From Bacteroidales bacterium (GTDB lineage: Bacteria > Bacteroidota > Bacteroidia > Bacteroidales > UBA10428), in contig JAFGOZ010000371.1 in NCBI GenBank assembly GCA_016926235.1, positions 9,255 to 73,254 of the forward strand: a DNA stretch of 64,000 bases, read 5' to 3'. Below, in pieces: positions 1 to 7,846 of the stretch (position 1 is the first letter of the stretch; each line of letters starts with the position of its first letter). The position numbers and the translations under genes are program-made. The notes below the pieces were generated by a model. The model did not search any database, was not told the DNA's origin, and worked only from the letters and a program-made list of their open reading frames with translations.

Positions 1-206
1 TCGGAGATATGCCTACTGAAATGTTTTACCATTTTTTCAAGTCTTTTTCAGATAGTGCAAAGTGCAACCTGAACATAAAAGCAGAAGGCGATAATGAACA
101 CCATAAAATGGAAGCTGTTTTTAAAGCACTTGCCCGTGCTATAAAAATGGCTATAAGAAGAGATGTGTTTAATTACGAACTGCCTACTACAAAGGGTGTT
201 CTATAA
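1..206 (+). CDS. hisB: Imidazoleglycerol-phosphate dehydratase, C-terminal fragment
   Basis: The gene enters from the left edge; the frame is open from base 3 and ends in TAA at 204-206. HisB removes water from imidazole glycerol phosphate in histidine synthesis, in the cytoplasm. The visible 67 or so residues match the end of the family: [12 protein letters not shown], then [16 protein letters not shown] carrying the second metal-binding HH pair, and the ending ELPTTKGVL, close to the usual PSTKGVL. The next gene starts 12 bases downstream and three histidine genes follow, so it belongs to the his operon. Whether an HAD phosphatase domain is fused at the missing N-terminus cannot be seen. 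Confidence 0.93.
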   Translation, partial: GDMPTEMFYHFFKSFSDSAKCNLNIKAEGDNEHHKMEAVFKALARAIKMAIRRDVFNYELPTTKGVL

Positions 207-218
207 TTTCATAAAGAA

Positions 219-1091
219 ATGAGTCAACAAAACGGAAAGAATACAGCTATTGTCTTAATGCACTGCCCGGATCAAAGAGGGATTGTGGCAAATGTTACCG
301 AGTTTTTAAACTTCAACCACGGGAATATTCTTTACCTTGATCAACATGTTGATCATGAAGAGAAGGTTTTTTTCATGAGAGTGGAATGGGAATTGGATGG
401 TTTTCTGGTACCAGCGGATAAAATTGCGGATTACTTTCAAACTCAGATAGCTGCAAAATACAATATGAAGTTCAACCTGTATTTTTCGAGTTATACACCC
501 CGAATGGCACTTTTTGTTTCAAAAATGTCGCATTGCTTATTTGATATTCTTTCCAGATATAAAGCAGGGGAATGGAATGTAGAAATACCATGTATTATAT
601 CCAATCATCCGGACCTTGAAGATGTTGCCAAAAATTTTAAAATACCATTCTATATATTTCCAATTAACAAGGAAAATAAAAAGGAAATGGAGAAAAATGA
701 ATTGGAATTATTGAAAAAGCATAAAATCAATTTCTTTGTATTGGCACGTTACATGCAAATTGTATCGGGTGATTTGATAAAACATTATCAGAATAAGATA
801 ATTAATATACACCATTCATTTTTACCTGCATTCCCTGGAGCAAAACCCTATCACTCAGCTCACCAGAGAGGAGTGAAAATTATTGGTGCTACAAGTCACT
901 ATGTAACAGAAGAATTGGATGCCGGTCCGATAATTGAGCAGGATGTTGCTCGTATAACACATATGGATTCTATTGCAGATCTTGTAAGAAAAGGCCAGGA
1001 TCTTGAAAAAATTGTTCTTTCCAGGGCGATATATGTACATCTTTTACGCAAAAGTCTTGTCTATAATAATAAAACGATCATTTTTAGCTAG
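219..1091 (+). CDS. purU: Formyltetrahydrofolate deformylase
   Basis: Hydrolyses 10-formyl-tetrahydrofolate to formate and tetrahydrofolate. The 290-residue length is normal. An N-terminal ACT domain (about residues 8-85, CPDQRGIVANVTEFL) precedes a formyltransferase-fold domain (about 95-275). The catalytic stretch INIHHSFLPAFPGA contains the Asn and His, and LDAGPIIEQDV contains the Asp. It sits between hisB and hisH with 12- and 8-base gaps and the same orientation, so it is probably co-transcribed. That place is unusual for purU. HisF/HisH release AICAR, whose next step consumes 10-formyl-THF, so a one-carbon link to histidine synthesis is plausible but inferred. ATG at 219 is the only start fitting the ACT domain. 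Confidence 0.94.
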   Translation: MSQQNGKNTAIVLMHCPDQRGIVANVTEFLNFNHGNILYLDQHVDHEEKVFFMRVEWELDGFLVPADKIADYFQTQIAAKYNMKFNLYFSSYTPRMALFVSKMSHCLFDILSRYKAGEWNVEIPCIISNHPDLEDVAKNFKIPFYIFPINKENKKEMEKNELELLKKHKINFFVLARYMQIVSGDLIKHYQNKIINIHHSFLPAFPGAKPYHSAHQRGVKIIGATSHYVTEELDAGPIIEQDVARITHMDSIADLVRKGQDLEKIVLSRAIYVHLLRKSLVYNNKTIIFS

Positions 1092-1099
1092 AGGTTGAT

Positions 1100-1681
1100 A
1101 TGAATATTGTAATTGTAAAATACAATGCAGGAAATATAAAATCCGTTGATTTTGCTTTACAGAGGCTTGGTATTCATGGGGAAATAACAAATGACCATGA
1201 AAAAATTCGCAAGGCTGATAAAGTAATATTTCCGGGAGTGGGAGAGGCAAGTACAACCATGAAGTATCTTAGGGAACACAAGCTTGATGTACTCTTAAAA
1301 GAATTGAAACAACCGGTATTGGGCATTTGCCTGGGTTTGCAGCTCATGTGTACCTACTCGGAAGAAGGAAATACAGATTGCATAGGTATTTTTAATGAAA
1401 AAGTAAAGCGTTTCGAACCCAGATTAAAAGTTCCTCATATGGGATGGAATAGTCTGGGCAATCTTAGAACACCATTGTTTAAAGGGGATATTTCAGGACA
1501 ATATGTGTATTTTGTTCACAGTTATTATGCTGAATTGGGGCCAAATACAATTGCAGAAACGGATTATATAAACACGTTTAGCTCAGCATTGCATAAGGAC
1601 AATTTTTATGCCACACAGTTTCACCCTGAAAAAAGTGGCCCTGTGGGAGAAGGTATTTTAAAAAATTTTATAGAGTTATGA
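1100..1681 (+). CDS. hisH: Imidazole glycerol phosphate synthase, glutaminase subunit
   Basis: Class I glutamine amidotransferase that feeds ammonia to HisF for imidazole ring closure. The 193 residues include the nucleophile elbow GICLGLQLMC, the catalytic His and Glu in QFHPEKSG near the C-terminus, and PHMGWNSL typical of HisH. The last four bases (ATGA, 1678-1681) overlap the start of hisA, a common sign of translational coupling. Its partner hisF lies two genes downstream, separated by hisA and an unknown gene. Confidence 0.96.
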   Translation: MNIVIVKYNAGNIKSVDFALQRLGIHGEITNDHEKIRKADKVIFPGVGEASTTMKYLREHKLDVLLKELKQPVLGICLGLQLMCTYSEEGNTDCIGIFNEKVKRFEPRLKVPHMGWNSLGNLRTPLFKGDISGQYVYFVHSYYAELGPNTIAETDYINTFSSALHKDNFYATQFHPEKSGPVGEGILKNFIEL

Positions 1682-2397
1682 TTACGATTATCCCGGCAAT
1701 TGATATAATCGGAGGCAAGTGTGTTCGCTTAACACAGGGAGAGTATGATAGCGTAAAAACATATCACAACGATCCATTGGAGGTGGCTAAGGATTTTGAA
1801 AGCCATGGTATTAAACGATTACATCTGGTTGACCTGGATGGAGCAAAGCAAAAGAAAGTTGTAAATCAGAAGGTTCTGGAACGTATTACTTCCGGGACAA
1901 ATCTGGTAGTAGATTTTGGGGGTGGAATAAAGAAAGAAGAAGATTTGAAATCCATTTTCAATGCTGGTGCGGCCTATGCAGTGGTTGGCAGTATGGCTGT
2001 AACAAACAATGAAATTTTTCGTAAATGGATTAATGATTTTGGTGGAGAGAAGTTTATTCTTGCTGCCGATGTTTTAAATAAAAAGATTGCAATTTCAGGA
2101 TGGATGGAATCAACGGCAATCGATTTGATGGAATTTTTAAGACAACAGATAACCAATGGTGTAAAAAAAGTATTATGTACAGATATTTCGAAAGACGGAA
2201 TGCTTCAGGGCACTTCTGTTGATTTATATAAAGAGATAAAGGAAACCTATCCTGAATTGTATCTTATCGCGAGTGGAGGAGTGACCGATGAAAGCGATAT
2301 AACAGCATTAATTGATTACAATATTGACGGAGTAATAATAGGAAAAGCTATTTACGAAGGGAAGCTAAGATTATCAAAATTATTAAAATTTATTTAG
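1678..2397 (+). CDS. hisA: ProFAR isomerase (1-(5-phosphoribosyl)-5-[(5-phosphoribosylamino)methylideneamino]imidazole-4-carboxamide isomerase)
   Basis: TIM-barrel isomerase of histidine synthesis (Amadori rearrangement of ProFAR to PRFAR). The protein has 239 residues, normal length. It begins IIPAIDIIGGKCVRL, with the first catalytic Asp in PAIDI, and shows the two phosphate-binding half-barrel motifs VVDFGGGIKK and LIASGGVTDESD. CTDISKDGM is the usual loop near the second catalytic Asp. It starts inside the hisH stop and is followed after 4 bases by an unrecognised gene. Confidence 0.96.
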   Translation: MITIIPAIDIIGGKCVRLTQGEYDSVKTYHNDPLEVAKDFESHGIKRLHLVDLDGAKQKKVVNQKVLERITSGTNLVVDFGGGIKKEEDLKSIFNAGAAYAVVGSMAVTNNEIFRKWINDFGGEKFILAADVLNKKIAISGWMESTAIDLMEFLRQQITNGVKKVLCTDISKDGMLQGTSVDLYKEIKETYPELYLIASGGVTDESDITALIDYNIDGVIIGKAIYEGKLRLSKLLKFI

Positions 2398-2401
2398 TAG
2401 T

Positions 2402-2956
2402 ATGGAAGTAAAAGGAACAGCAGTGAAGACAATTGGGGAGTATGTAAAGAAGAATTATCCTAGTAAATATGATGAGTGGTTAAAATCGATGCCGGAAGAG
2501 TCCAGGTCATTGTTTGAAAAAGGGATATTGACAAATCAGTGGTATCCGGTACGTGAAGCAGCAATTGTACCAACAAAGAGAATTTGTGATATGTTTTTTG
2601 GAGGCATGTTGGAAGGAGCTTGGCAATCGGGAAGATATAGCGCTCAGGTAGCTCTTACAGGAATTTACAAATTATATGTGATGATGAGCAAACCAGCTCA
2701 TATAATTGAGAGGGCATCAAGGGTGTTTTCTGCCTATTATTCGGATTCAGATATTTCAGTTACTAATAAAACATCAAATTCAGTTGATTTTATAATATCG
2801 GAGTTCCCTCAACCAAATGAAGTGATTGAAAACCGCATTGCAGGATGGATTGAAGCCGCCCTGGAATTATCCGGCTGTAAAAATGTAACAGTAAATATTG
2901 CCGAATCAAAGGCTAAAGGCCAGAGAAGAACAGTAATGAACCTTTCATGGAATTAG
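2402..2956 (+). CDS. Unknown protein embedded in the his operon; possible DUF2378/heme-NO-binding-like fold
   Basis: A 184-residue cytoplasmic protein with no signal peptide or membrane segment. It starts 4 bases after hisA and ends 1 base before hisF, so it must be translated from the his mRNA. I do not recognise a precise family. The C-terminal pattern ([15 protein letters not shown], then a Gly and a final LSW) resembles the end of DUF2378, V4R and heme-NO-binding proteins, where a helix and beta hairpin close a small-ligand pocket; this resemblance is by eye only. There is no conserved His at an obvious heme position. The context suggests a ligand-sensing or accessory role linked to histidine synthesis, but this is inference. 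Confidence 0.72.
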   Translation: MEVKGTAVKTIGEYVKKNYPSKYDEWLKSMPEESRSLFEKGILTNQWYPVREAAIVPTKRICDMFFGGMLEGAWQSGRYSAQVALTGIYKLYVMMSKPAHIIERASRVFSAYYSDSDISVTNKTSNSVDFIISEFPQPNEVIENRIAGWIEAALELSGCKNVTVNIAESKAKGQRRTVMNLSWN

Positions 2957-2957
2957 C

Positions 2958-3713
2958 ATGTTAGCAAAAAGAATTATACCCTGCCTGGATGTTCGAGATG
3001 GACACACTGTGAAAGGGGTAAACTTTGTAAATATTCAGAATGTAGGTGATCCCGTTGAGTTGGGAGCATTATATGCGCAACAAGGTGCCGATGAGTTGGT
3101 TTATCTGGATATTACCGCAAGTCACGAAAAACGAAAAACATTTGAAGACTTGGTGAAACGTATTGCTGCTAATTTAAATATACCTTTTACTGTTGGAGGA
3201 GGCATTAGTGAGTTGAAAGATGCTGATATTCTGCTGAGTGCGGGAGCAGATAAAATTTCGATCAATTCATCTGCAGTAAAAAACCCTGATTTAGTAAATA
3301 AGATAGCTCAAAACTTTGGGAGTCAATTTGTAGTTGTTGCTATAGATGCGAATTGGGAAGGAGATAAATGGATTGTTTATGTTAACGGAGGCCGCATTCC
3401 AACAGAAAAGGAATTATTCTCATGGGCAAGAGAAGTACAGGATAGAGGATGTGGTGAAATTTTATTTACTTCAATGAATCACGATGGTACAAAAAATGGT
3501 TTTGCCTGTGACGCATTGGCGCACTTATCCGAATCTCTTGATATTCCCGTAATTGCTTCAGGCGGGGCAGGGAATATGGATCATTTTGTTGATGTTTTTA
3601 AGGATGGAAAAGCGGATGCAGCTTTGGCCGCAAGCATTTTTCATTTTAAAGAAATTGCAATTCCTGATTTAAAATCGTACCTTGCTAATAGGAATATTTC
3701 TGTTCGAATATAA
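2958..3713 (+). CDS. hisF: Imidazole glycerol phosphate synthase, cyclase subunit
   Basis: TIM-barrel cyclase that joins PRFAR and ammonia from HisH into imidazole glycerol phosphate and AICAR. The 251 residues begin [23 protein letters not shown] with the catalytic Asp of [18 protein letters not shown] carries the second catalytic Asp, and FTVGGGI and VIASGGAGN are the phosphate loops. It starts one base after the preceding stop codon. A 31-base gap leads to hisE. Confidence 0.97.
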   Translation: MLAKRIIPCLDVRDGHTVKGVNFVNIQNVGDPVELGALYAQQGADELVYLDITASHEKRKTFEDLVKRIAANLNIPFTVGGGISELKDADILLSAGADKISINSSAVKNPDLVNKIAQNFGSQFVVVAIDANWEGDKWIVYVNGGRIPTEKELFSWAREVQDRGCGEILFTSMNHDGTKNGFACDALAHLSESLDIPVIASGGAGNMDHFVDVFKDGKADAALAASIFHFKEIAIPDLKSYLANRNISVRI

Positions 3714-3744
3714 TGTTTGACATTGAATATAAATTGTTTACAGG

Positions 3745-4083
3745 ATGAAAAAAGGAAATGGGAAGTCGAACAAGGATCTTGAATTTTTAGTTCAATTGCA
3801 AGACTTGATCGAAAAAAGGAAAAAGGAAATGCCCAAAGGCTCGTATACCACAAAACTTTTTAAAAAGGGGGTGAATAAAATAGCCAAAAAGCTGGGCGAA
3901 GAAACCATTGAATTAATCATTGAAGCTAAGGGTAAAGATGACCGGTTATTTAAGGAAGAAGCAGCTGACCTGCTATACCATTATCTTGTATTGCTGACGC
4001 AGAAAGGTTATCGCATTGAGGATATAGTTGAAGTACTTGCAAACAGGCATGTTCCAAATGAAAAGGAGGAGGTAATAGTATAA
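3745..4083 (+). CDS. hisE: Phosphoribosyl-ATP pyrophosphatase (stand-alone HisE)
   Basis: Hydrolyses PR-ATP to PR-AMP, the second step of histidine synthesis. The 112 residues match the HisE all-alpha MazG-like fold: LEFLVQLQDLIEKRKKEMPKGSYTTKLF, then KKLGEETIELIIEAK with the EExxE metal-binding pattern, and KEEAADLLYHYLVLL. In most Bacteroidota HisE is the C-terminal half of a fused HisIE protein. Here no HisI (cyclohydrolase) domain precedes it and only 31 bases separate it from hisF, so hisI must lie elsewhere. It is the last gene of the operon; the next gene points the other way and starts 9 bases after its stop. Confidence 0.93.
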   Translation: MKKGNGKSNKDLEFLVQLQDLIEKRKKEMPKGSYTTKLFKKGVNKIAKKLGEETIELIIEAKGKDDRLFKEEAADLLYHYLVLLTQKGYRIEDIVEVLANRHVPNEKEEVIV

Positions 4084-4092
4084 TTTTTTATA

Positions 4093-5391
4093 CTATAGTT
4101 TATTAAGAAGCTTAAAGAATTCATCATTGGGAACAAGACACTTCCCATTAACGGAGAGTTCTGGTTTGATGCCGGTCACAAAATACATGTCAATTTTACC
4201 TATATTTTTTGCTTCAACCTTACCTCTGTATACACAGTCAAAATATTCTTTTACATGTTCGTGAGTTGCACCGGAAATATTTACCATGCCAACCTGTCCG
4301 GCAGCTTCCATGCGACTTGCAATGTTAACAGTAGTGCCCCAAACGTCATAAGCAAACTTAAATTTTCCAACAACCCCAGCTATAACTTCACCAGTGTGTA
4401 TACCAACTCGTAATTCCCATACGGGTTCATTATTCAGTACTTTTTCGTCATTCATTTTATTCATATATTGCTGTATTTGCAGTCCGGCAAGCACAGCATT
4501 AATGGGATTACTTTTATTGCTCAAAGGTAAGCCACCTGCGCACATATAAGCATCTCCAACTGTTTTGATCTTTTCCAGGTAATTTTCCTGGGCAATTTCA
4601 TCAAATTTTACAAAGTATGAATCTAAAATATTGATAAGGTCTCGTGGAACAAGTCCTTTGCTAAGGGTTGAGAAACCCTTGAAGTCGGTGAACAATACCG
4701 ATACCATCCGGTAATGTCTCGGTGAAGCTTTGCCTTTCGATTTTAGCTGACGGGCAACTTCAAAGGGTAGGATGTTCAATAATAGTGTCTCGGATTTTTG
4801 CTGCTCTTCTTCAATGGCTATTTTTTGGGTGTTAATTTCTTTCTTTTGTTCCTCAAGGGTGTGGTTGGCATCTTCCAGGTACTCTGTAAGTGAAAGCATG
4901 TCTTCATGCTTCTGGTTTAGCAATTCTTCTTTCTCTTGCGTGATCAAGGCCAGTCTGTTCAATTCTTCTACTTGTTCACTTATCTTTTTGTTTTGTTTTT
5001 TTACGGCTTGAAGTGAATGACTTAATTTTAATGCAGAATTAATACGTGATATAAGTTCTATTGAGTTAATTGGTTTGGAGATATAATCTACAGCGCCATT
5101 TTCAAAGGCTTCGCCCAGATTCTCAGGGGAAGCAAAAGCCGTAATCATAAGGACTGGAATATCTTTTGTTTTATCATCTTCCTTTAGCACCTTTAATGCT
5201 TCCATACCAGTCATTTTTGGCATTTTCCAATCCATAAGGACAAGATCTGGTATGTGGTTACGACACATATCTATTGCATCTGCACCACAAGTTGCAGTTA
5301 ATAACTCATATTCACCGTTAATTGAGAGCATGTCTACAATTAACTGCAGGTTCACATCGATATCATCCACTATCAGTATTTTATCAGCCAT
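4093..5391 (-). CDS. Receiver domain - coiled coil - class III adenylate cyclase
   Basis: A response-regulator cyclase of 432 residues from ATG at 5391 (MADKILIVDD). A longer frame would need a TTG at 5412, less likely because receivers begin within a few residues of the first beta strand. Receiver at about 3-120: acidic DD, phospho-acceptor in LVLMDWKMP, Lys in SKPI. A long helix (about 125-210) links to a cyclase domain (about 235-405) with metal Asp in LFTDFKGFS and GDAYMCAGG. The purine-specifying pair is Lys in KIKTVGD and Asp in YDVWG, the ATP rather than GTP combination, and NIASR carries the transition-state residues. It should make cAMP under phosphorelay control; the partner kinase is not adjacent. 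Confidence 0.9.
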   Translation of the reverse strand: MADKILIVDDIDVNLQLIVDMLSINGEYELLTATCGADAIDMCRNHIPDLVLMDWKMPKMTGMEALKVLKEDDKTKDIPVLMITAFASPENLGEAFENGAVDYISKPINSIELISRINSALKLSHSLQAVKKQNKKISEQVEELNRLALITQEKEELLNQKHEDMLSLTEYLEDANHTLEEQKKEINTQKIAIEEEQQKSETLLLNILPFEVARQLKSKGKASPRHYRMVSVLFTDFKGFSTLSKGLVPRDLINILDSYFVKFDEIAQENYLEKIKTVGDAYMCAGGLPLSNKSNPINAVLAGLQIQQYMNKMNDEKVLNNEPVWELRVGIHTGEVIAGVVGKFKFAYDVWGTTVNIASRMEAAGQVGMVNISGATHEHVKEYFDCVYRGKVEAKNIGKIDMYFVTGIKPELSVNGKCLVPNDEFFKLLNKL

Positions 5392-5656
5392 AATTCGAAG
5401 GAAATTCTGCAAATTTGTTGCTGCTGATTGTTGTTTAAGTCAAATACATTATCATTAATATATTTGATTTAAACAGGAATAATTGAATTCACAACCAGTC
5501 GATCACTAATTTATTAACTGTTGAAAATAGATATTTTTTTCTTTATTTGAATCATTTTATTCCATTTTCTTCTATATTTTACATTATTAATACAATATAT
5601 TTAGATTTTATTATAGAGCAGATATTATAAAAACCATCATAAATAATAGTATAAGC

Positions 5657-6547
5657 ATGATAAATTTTGCAGAAATACCAGATAAATTTTGTCAATATGA
5701 TACATCTCAAATAGTTATATTACCAGTACCTTATGATGGTACATCCACGTGGTTAAAAGGAGCCGATAAAGGTCCTGAAGCACTTATTGAATCATCCATT
5801 AATATGGAATGGTACGATATAGAAACAGAGATTGAACCTTATAAAATGGGGATGTTTATTGATAAACCGCTTGAAGGATATATCAGACCGGAGGAATTGT
5901 TAAATCCGGTATATGATCGAGTCAGGACACATATTGAAAACCGGAAATTTGTTTTTACACTTGGAGGAGAGCATTCTGTATGTTTAGGTGCAATAAAGGC
6001 TTATTTTGATATGTTTTCAAATCTTACAATAATACAATTTGATGCCCATACGGATCTTCGCCAGGAATATCTTGGAAGTAAATATAATCATGCATGTGTT
6101 ATGGCTCGAATAAAAGATTTTACCAGCAATATTGTGCAAATTGGCATTAGAAGCCTTGATATAACAGAAAAGAATGATATATTACCGGGCAGGATATTTT
6201 ATGCTGAAAATATTGTTGGAAAAACTGATTGGCATGAAAGTTTATTAAGCCACTTAACGGATAATGTTTACATTACATTTGACCTGGATGTCTTTGATCC
6301 GTCAATAATGTCATCAACAGGAACTCCTGAGCCGGGAGGTATGCTTTGGTATGAGACCATCCAATTATTAAAGAAGATTATACAAAAGAAAAATCTAGTA
6401 GGTATGGATATTGTGGAGCTATGTCCAAATGCTGCAAATAAGGCCCCGGATTACCTGGCTGCAAAGCTACTTTATAAGGTTATGGCTTATTGGGGAGTGA
6501 AGAAAAGAAGTAGCAGTAGCAGTAGCAGTAGCAGTAGTTTTCTATAG
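5657..6547 (+). CDS. speB: Agmatinase / arginase-family ureohydrolase with poly-serine tail
   Basis: Mn-dependent ureohydrolase of 296 residues; agmatine to putrescine plus urea is the likeliest reaction. Metal-ligand motifs are GGEHSVCLGAIK, QFDAHTDLRQEY and ITFDLDVFDPS, and STGTPEPGGMLWYE is the agmatinase-type end of the active site. The substrate is not fixed by sequence alone; arginase or formimidoylglutamase are alternatives. The final residues are odd: ten consecutive serines then Phe-Leu, encoded by alternating AGT/AGC codons. It has its own 250-base upstream region, and decayed genes follow. Confidence 0.88.
   Translation: MINFAEIPDKFCQYDTSQIVILPVPYDGTSTWLKGADKGPEALIESSINMEWYDIETEIEPYKMGMFIDKPLEGYIRPEELLNPVYDRVRTHIENRKFVFTLGGEHSVCLGAIKAYFDMFSNLTIIQFDAHTDLRQEYLGSKYNHACVMARIKDFTSNIVQIGIRSLDITEKNDILPGRIFYAENIVGKTDWHESLLSHLTDNVYITFDLDVFDPSIMSSTGTPEPGGMLWYETIQLLKKIIQKKNLVGMDIVELCPNAANKAPDYLAAKLLYKVMAYWGVKKRSSSSSSSSSSFL
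6509..6537 (+). repeat. AGTAGC hexanucleotide microsatellite encoding a serine tail
   Basis: Nearly five perfect copies of AGTAGC lie at the 3' end of the agmatinase gene, just before its last three codons. The period is a multiple of three, so slippage would change only the length of the serine run. Confidence 0.85.
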
Positions 6548-6580
6548 GCTATTTATAAATTAGCACATAGATTCTATTTA

Positions 6581-7012
6581 TCAATATGGGTGTATATTTT
6601 CAAGAAGCTTGAACCCTTTTATTTTCTTTTCAGTATTTTTTGAATTTTCGTGTATAATTATTGCAACAAATCTAACTTAATTATTATCAGGAGTATCCAT
6701 AATCTTTACTATGTTATCTGCATCTGGATAGGATATTTCATCTATGGATATGGTATGTATGGTATCAGGATTTTGGTGTAGAGCTTATAATCCGACCAAT
6801 TCTTCAATTTCCTGTTTTTTTCTTAATTATTGAGTTCCCTTAAAAAAATCTGTGTTTGCTGAATAGATGCGAAGTGGATAATCATTATAATCAATTTTGT
6901 TGAAGTATGAAATAGGCTAATATATTAAGCCAGATAGAATTCCTATAAATGCTCCAATAACAAGCATTTTATCATTAAACTCCTACATATAATCTGGTTT
7001 CTTTTTTTTCAT
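6581..7012 (-). pseudogene. Decayed gene for a small one-helix membrane protein, broken by five in-frame stops
   Basis: Read on the minus strand from ATG at 7010-7012 to TGA at 6581-6583, one frame of 143 codons stays coherent apart from five stop codons: TAG at 6983-6985, TAG at 6917-6919, TAA at 6827-6829, TAA at 6785-6787, TAA at 6677-6679. The pieces read as protein: a charged start MKKKKPDYM, a membrane helix MLVIGAFIGILSGLIY, then soluble segments such as NKIDYNDYPLRIYSANTDFF and ISIDEISYPDADNIVKIMD. No frameshift is needed. The family is not recognised. Coding character is judged by eye from composition, so a chance frame cannot be fully excluded. Confidence 0.6.
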
Positions 7013-7090
7013 GATTTGGTTGAGAATAAAAATTAGAATGGGAATTGTTTTCAGTTATTCATTAAATAAACCAAAGAACAAGAGAAAACT

Positions 7091-7357
7091 TTAAGGAAAG
7101 ATATTATAAATATCTTTTCGATGCGCAAATCTTACAAACCAAACAACACCATTCCTAATATTTAAACCTATCCTGTAATCTTATATCCTGATCCTATAAT
7201 AGGATTTAAAACCTTTCAGCTTTTTCAGCCCTTTTATGTTTTTCATGGTTTTAGCCGCCTCAATGCTATCAATGGTCTCTCCAATTTGTAATAGTATTAC
7301 TTTATCAAGAATCTTTTTTATATCACGTTGAAAACTTGACTTGAACCCGATTTTCAT
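7091..7357 (-). pseudogene. RelE/ParE-family toxin interrupted by one in-frame TAA
   Basis: Starts at ATG 7355-7357, overlapping the antitoxin stop as ATGA, and ends at TAA 7091-7093: 88 codons, the normal length for the family. The N-terminal part (FKSSFQRDIKKILDKV, then KGLKKLKGFKSYYRIRI) and the C-terminal part (DYRIGLNIRNGVVWFVRF, AHRKDIYNIFP) are both typical of RelE-like RNases. A single TAA at 7181-7183, between RIRI and DYRIG where a Gly or Glu is usual, cuts the protein at 58 residues and removes the catalytic C-terminal strands. GAA to TAA would be one substitution. The toxin is therefore probably inactive. Confidence 0.82.
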
Positions 7358-7551
7358 CTTTTAAGTTCTTTGAGAATTGTTTTCTTTGATACTTCTTTTG
7401 TTTTAATACCTTCATTAATCATTAAACCCAAGGCATTGTCTTCTTTTTCTTCCTCATTCAGCACCCGATTTTTTATATGTATTTTTTTAAGCATATCTGC
7501 AACAAACTTCAATTCTTTTTTGTCCTTTGTTGTTACTATCAGAGTTTCCAT
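7354..7551 (-). CDS. Antitoxin of a RelE-type toxin-antitoxin pair
   Basis: A 65-residue charged protein (METLIVTTKDKKELKFVADML...) of the type that precedes RelE-like toxins in Bacteroidota: a short N-terminal strand, a helix, and a C-terminal helical segment (KKTILKELKR) expected to wrap the toxin. Its TGA overlaps the toxin ATG by four bases (7354-7357), the classic coupled arrangement. The antitoxin frame is intact although the toxin is broken, which is the harmless direction of decay. No clear operator was seen upstream. Confidence 0.72.
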   Translation of the reverse strand: METLIVTTKDKKELKFVADMLKKIHIKNRVLNEEEKEDNALGLMINEGIKTKEVSKKTILKELKR

Positions 7552-7846
7552 TGGAATATAATATTTTTAAATTATAAATCTTTGGTTAAAGATACAAACA
7601 GTATGGATATCTTTCAACTGTTAAAATTAAGTACTGCGTATAAATTATTACTAAAAAATATTCTTAAAAAATATAAGAAACCGCTTTATTCTTATTTTAT
7701 TTTTTTTTGAAAATTTTAACTTTTGGTTAAGGCTAATGTGTTTAATTTTTTCGGATATAAAAACATTTGAAAAATAATTGAATCCATATTGAATTAAAAC
7801 TATTACTCAATTCTGTATTTGATATACTTTATCCATCATAAATCGT

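Noticed and set aside
6581..7357. Genome-wide reassignment of TAA/TAG to an amino acid
   Set aside because: Neighbouring intact genes end normally at TAA and TAG, so only local decay or foreign origin fits.
7477..7710. 77-codon plus-strand frame
   Set aside because: Antisense to the antitoxin and then A+T-rich spacer; no coding character.
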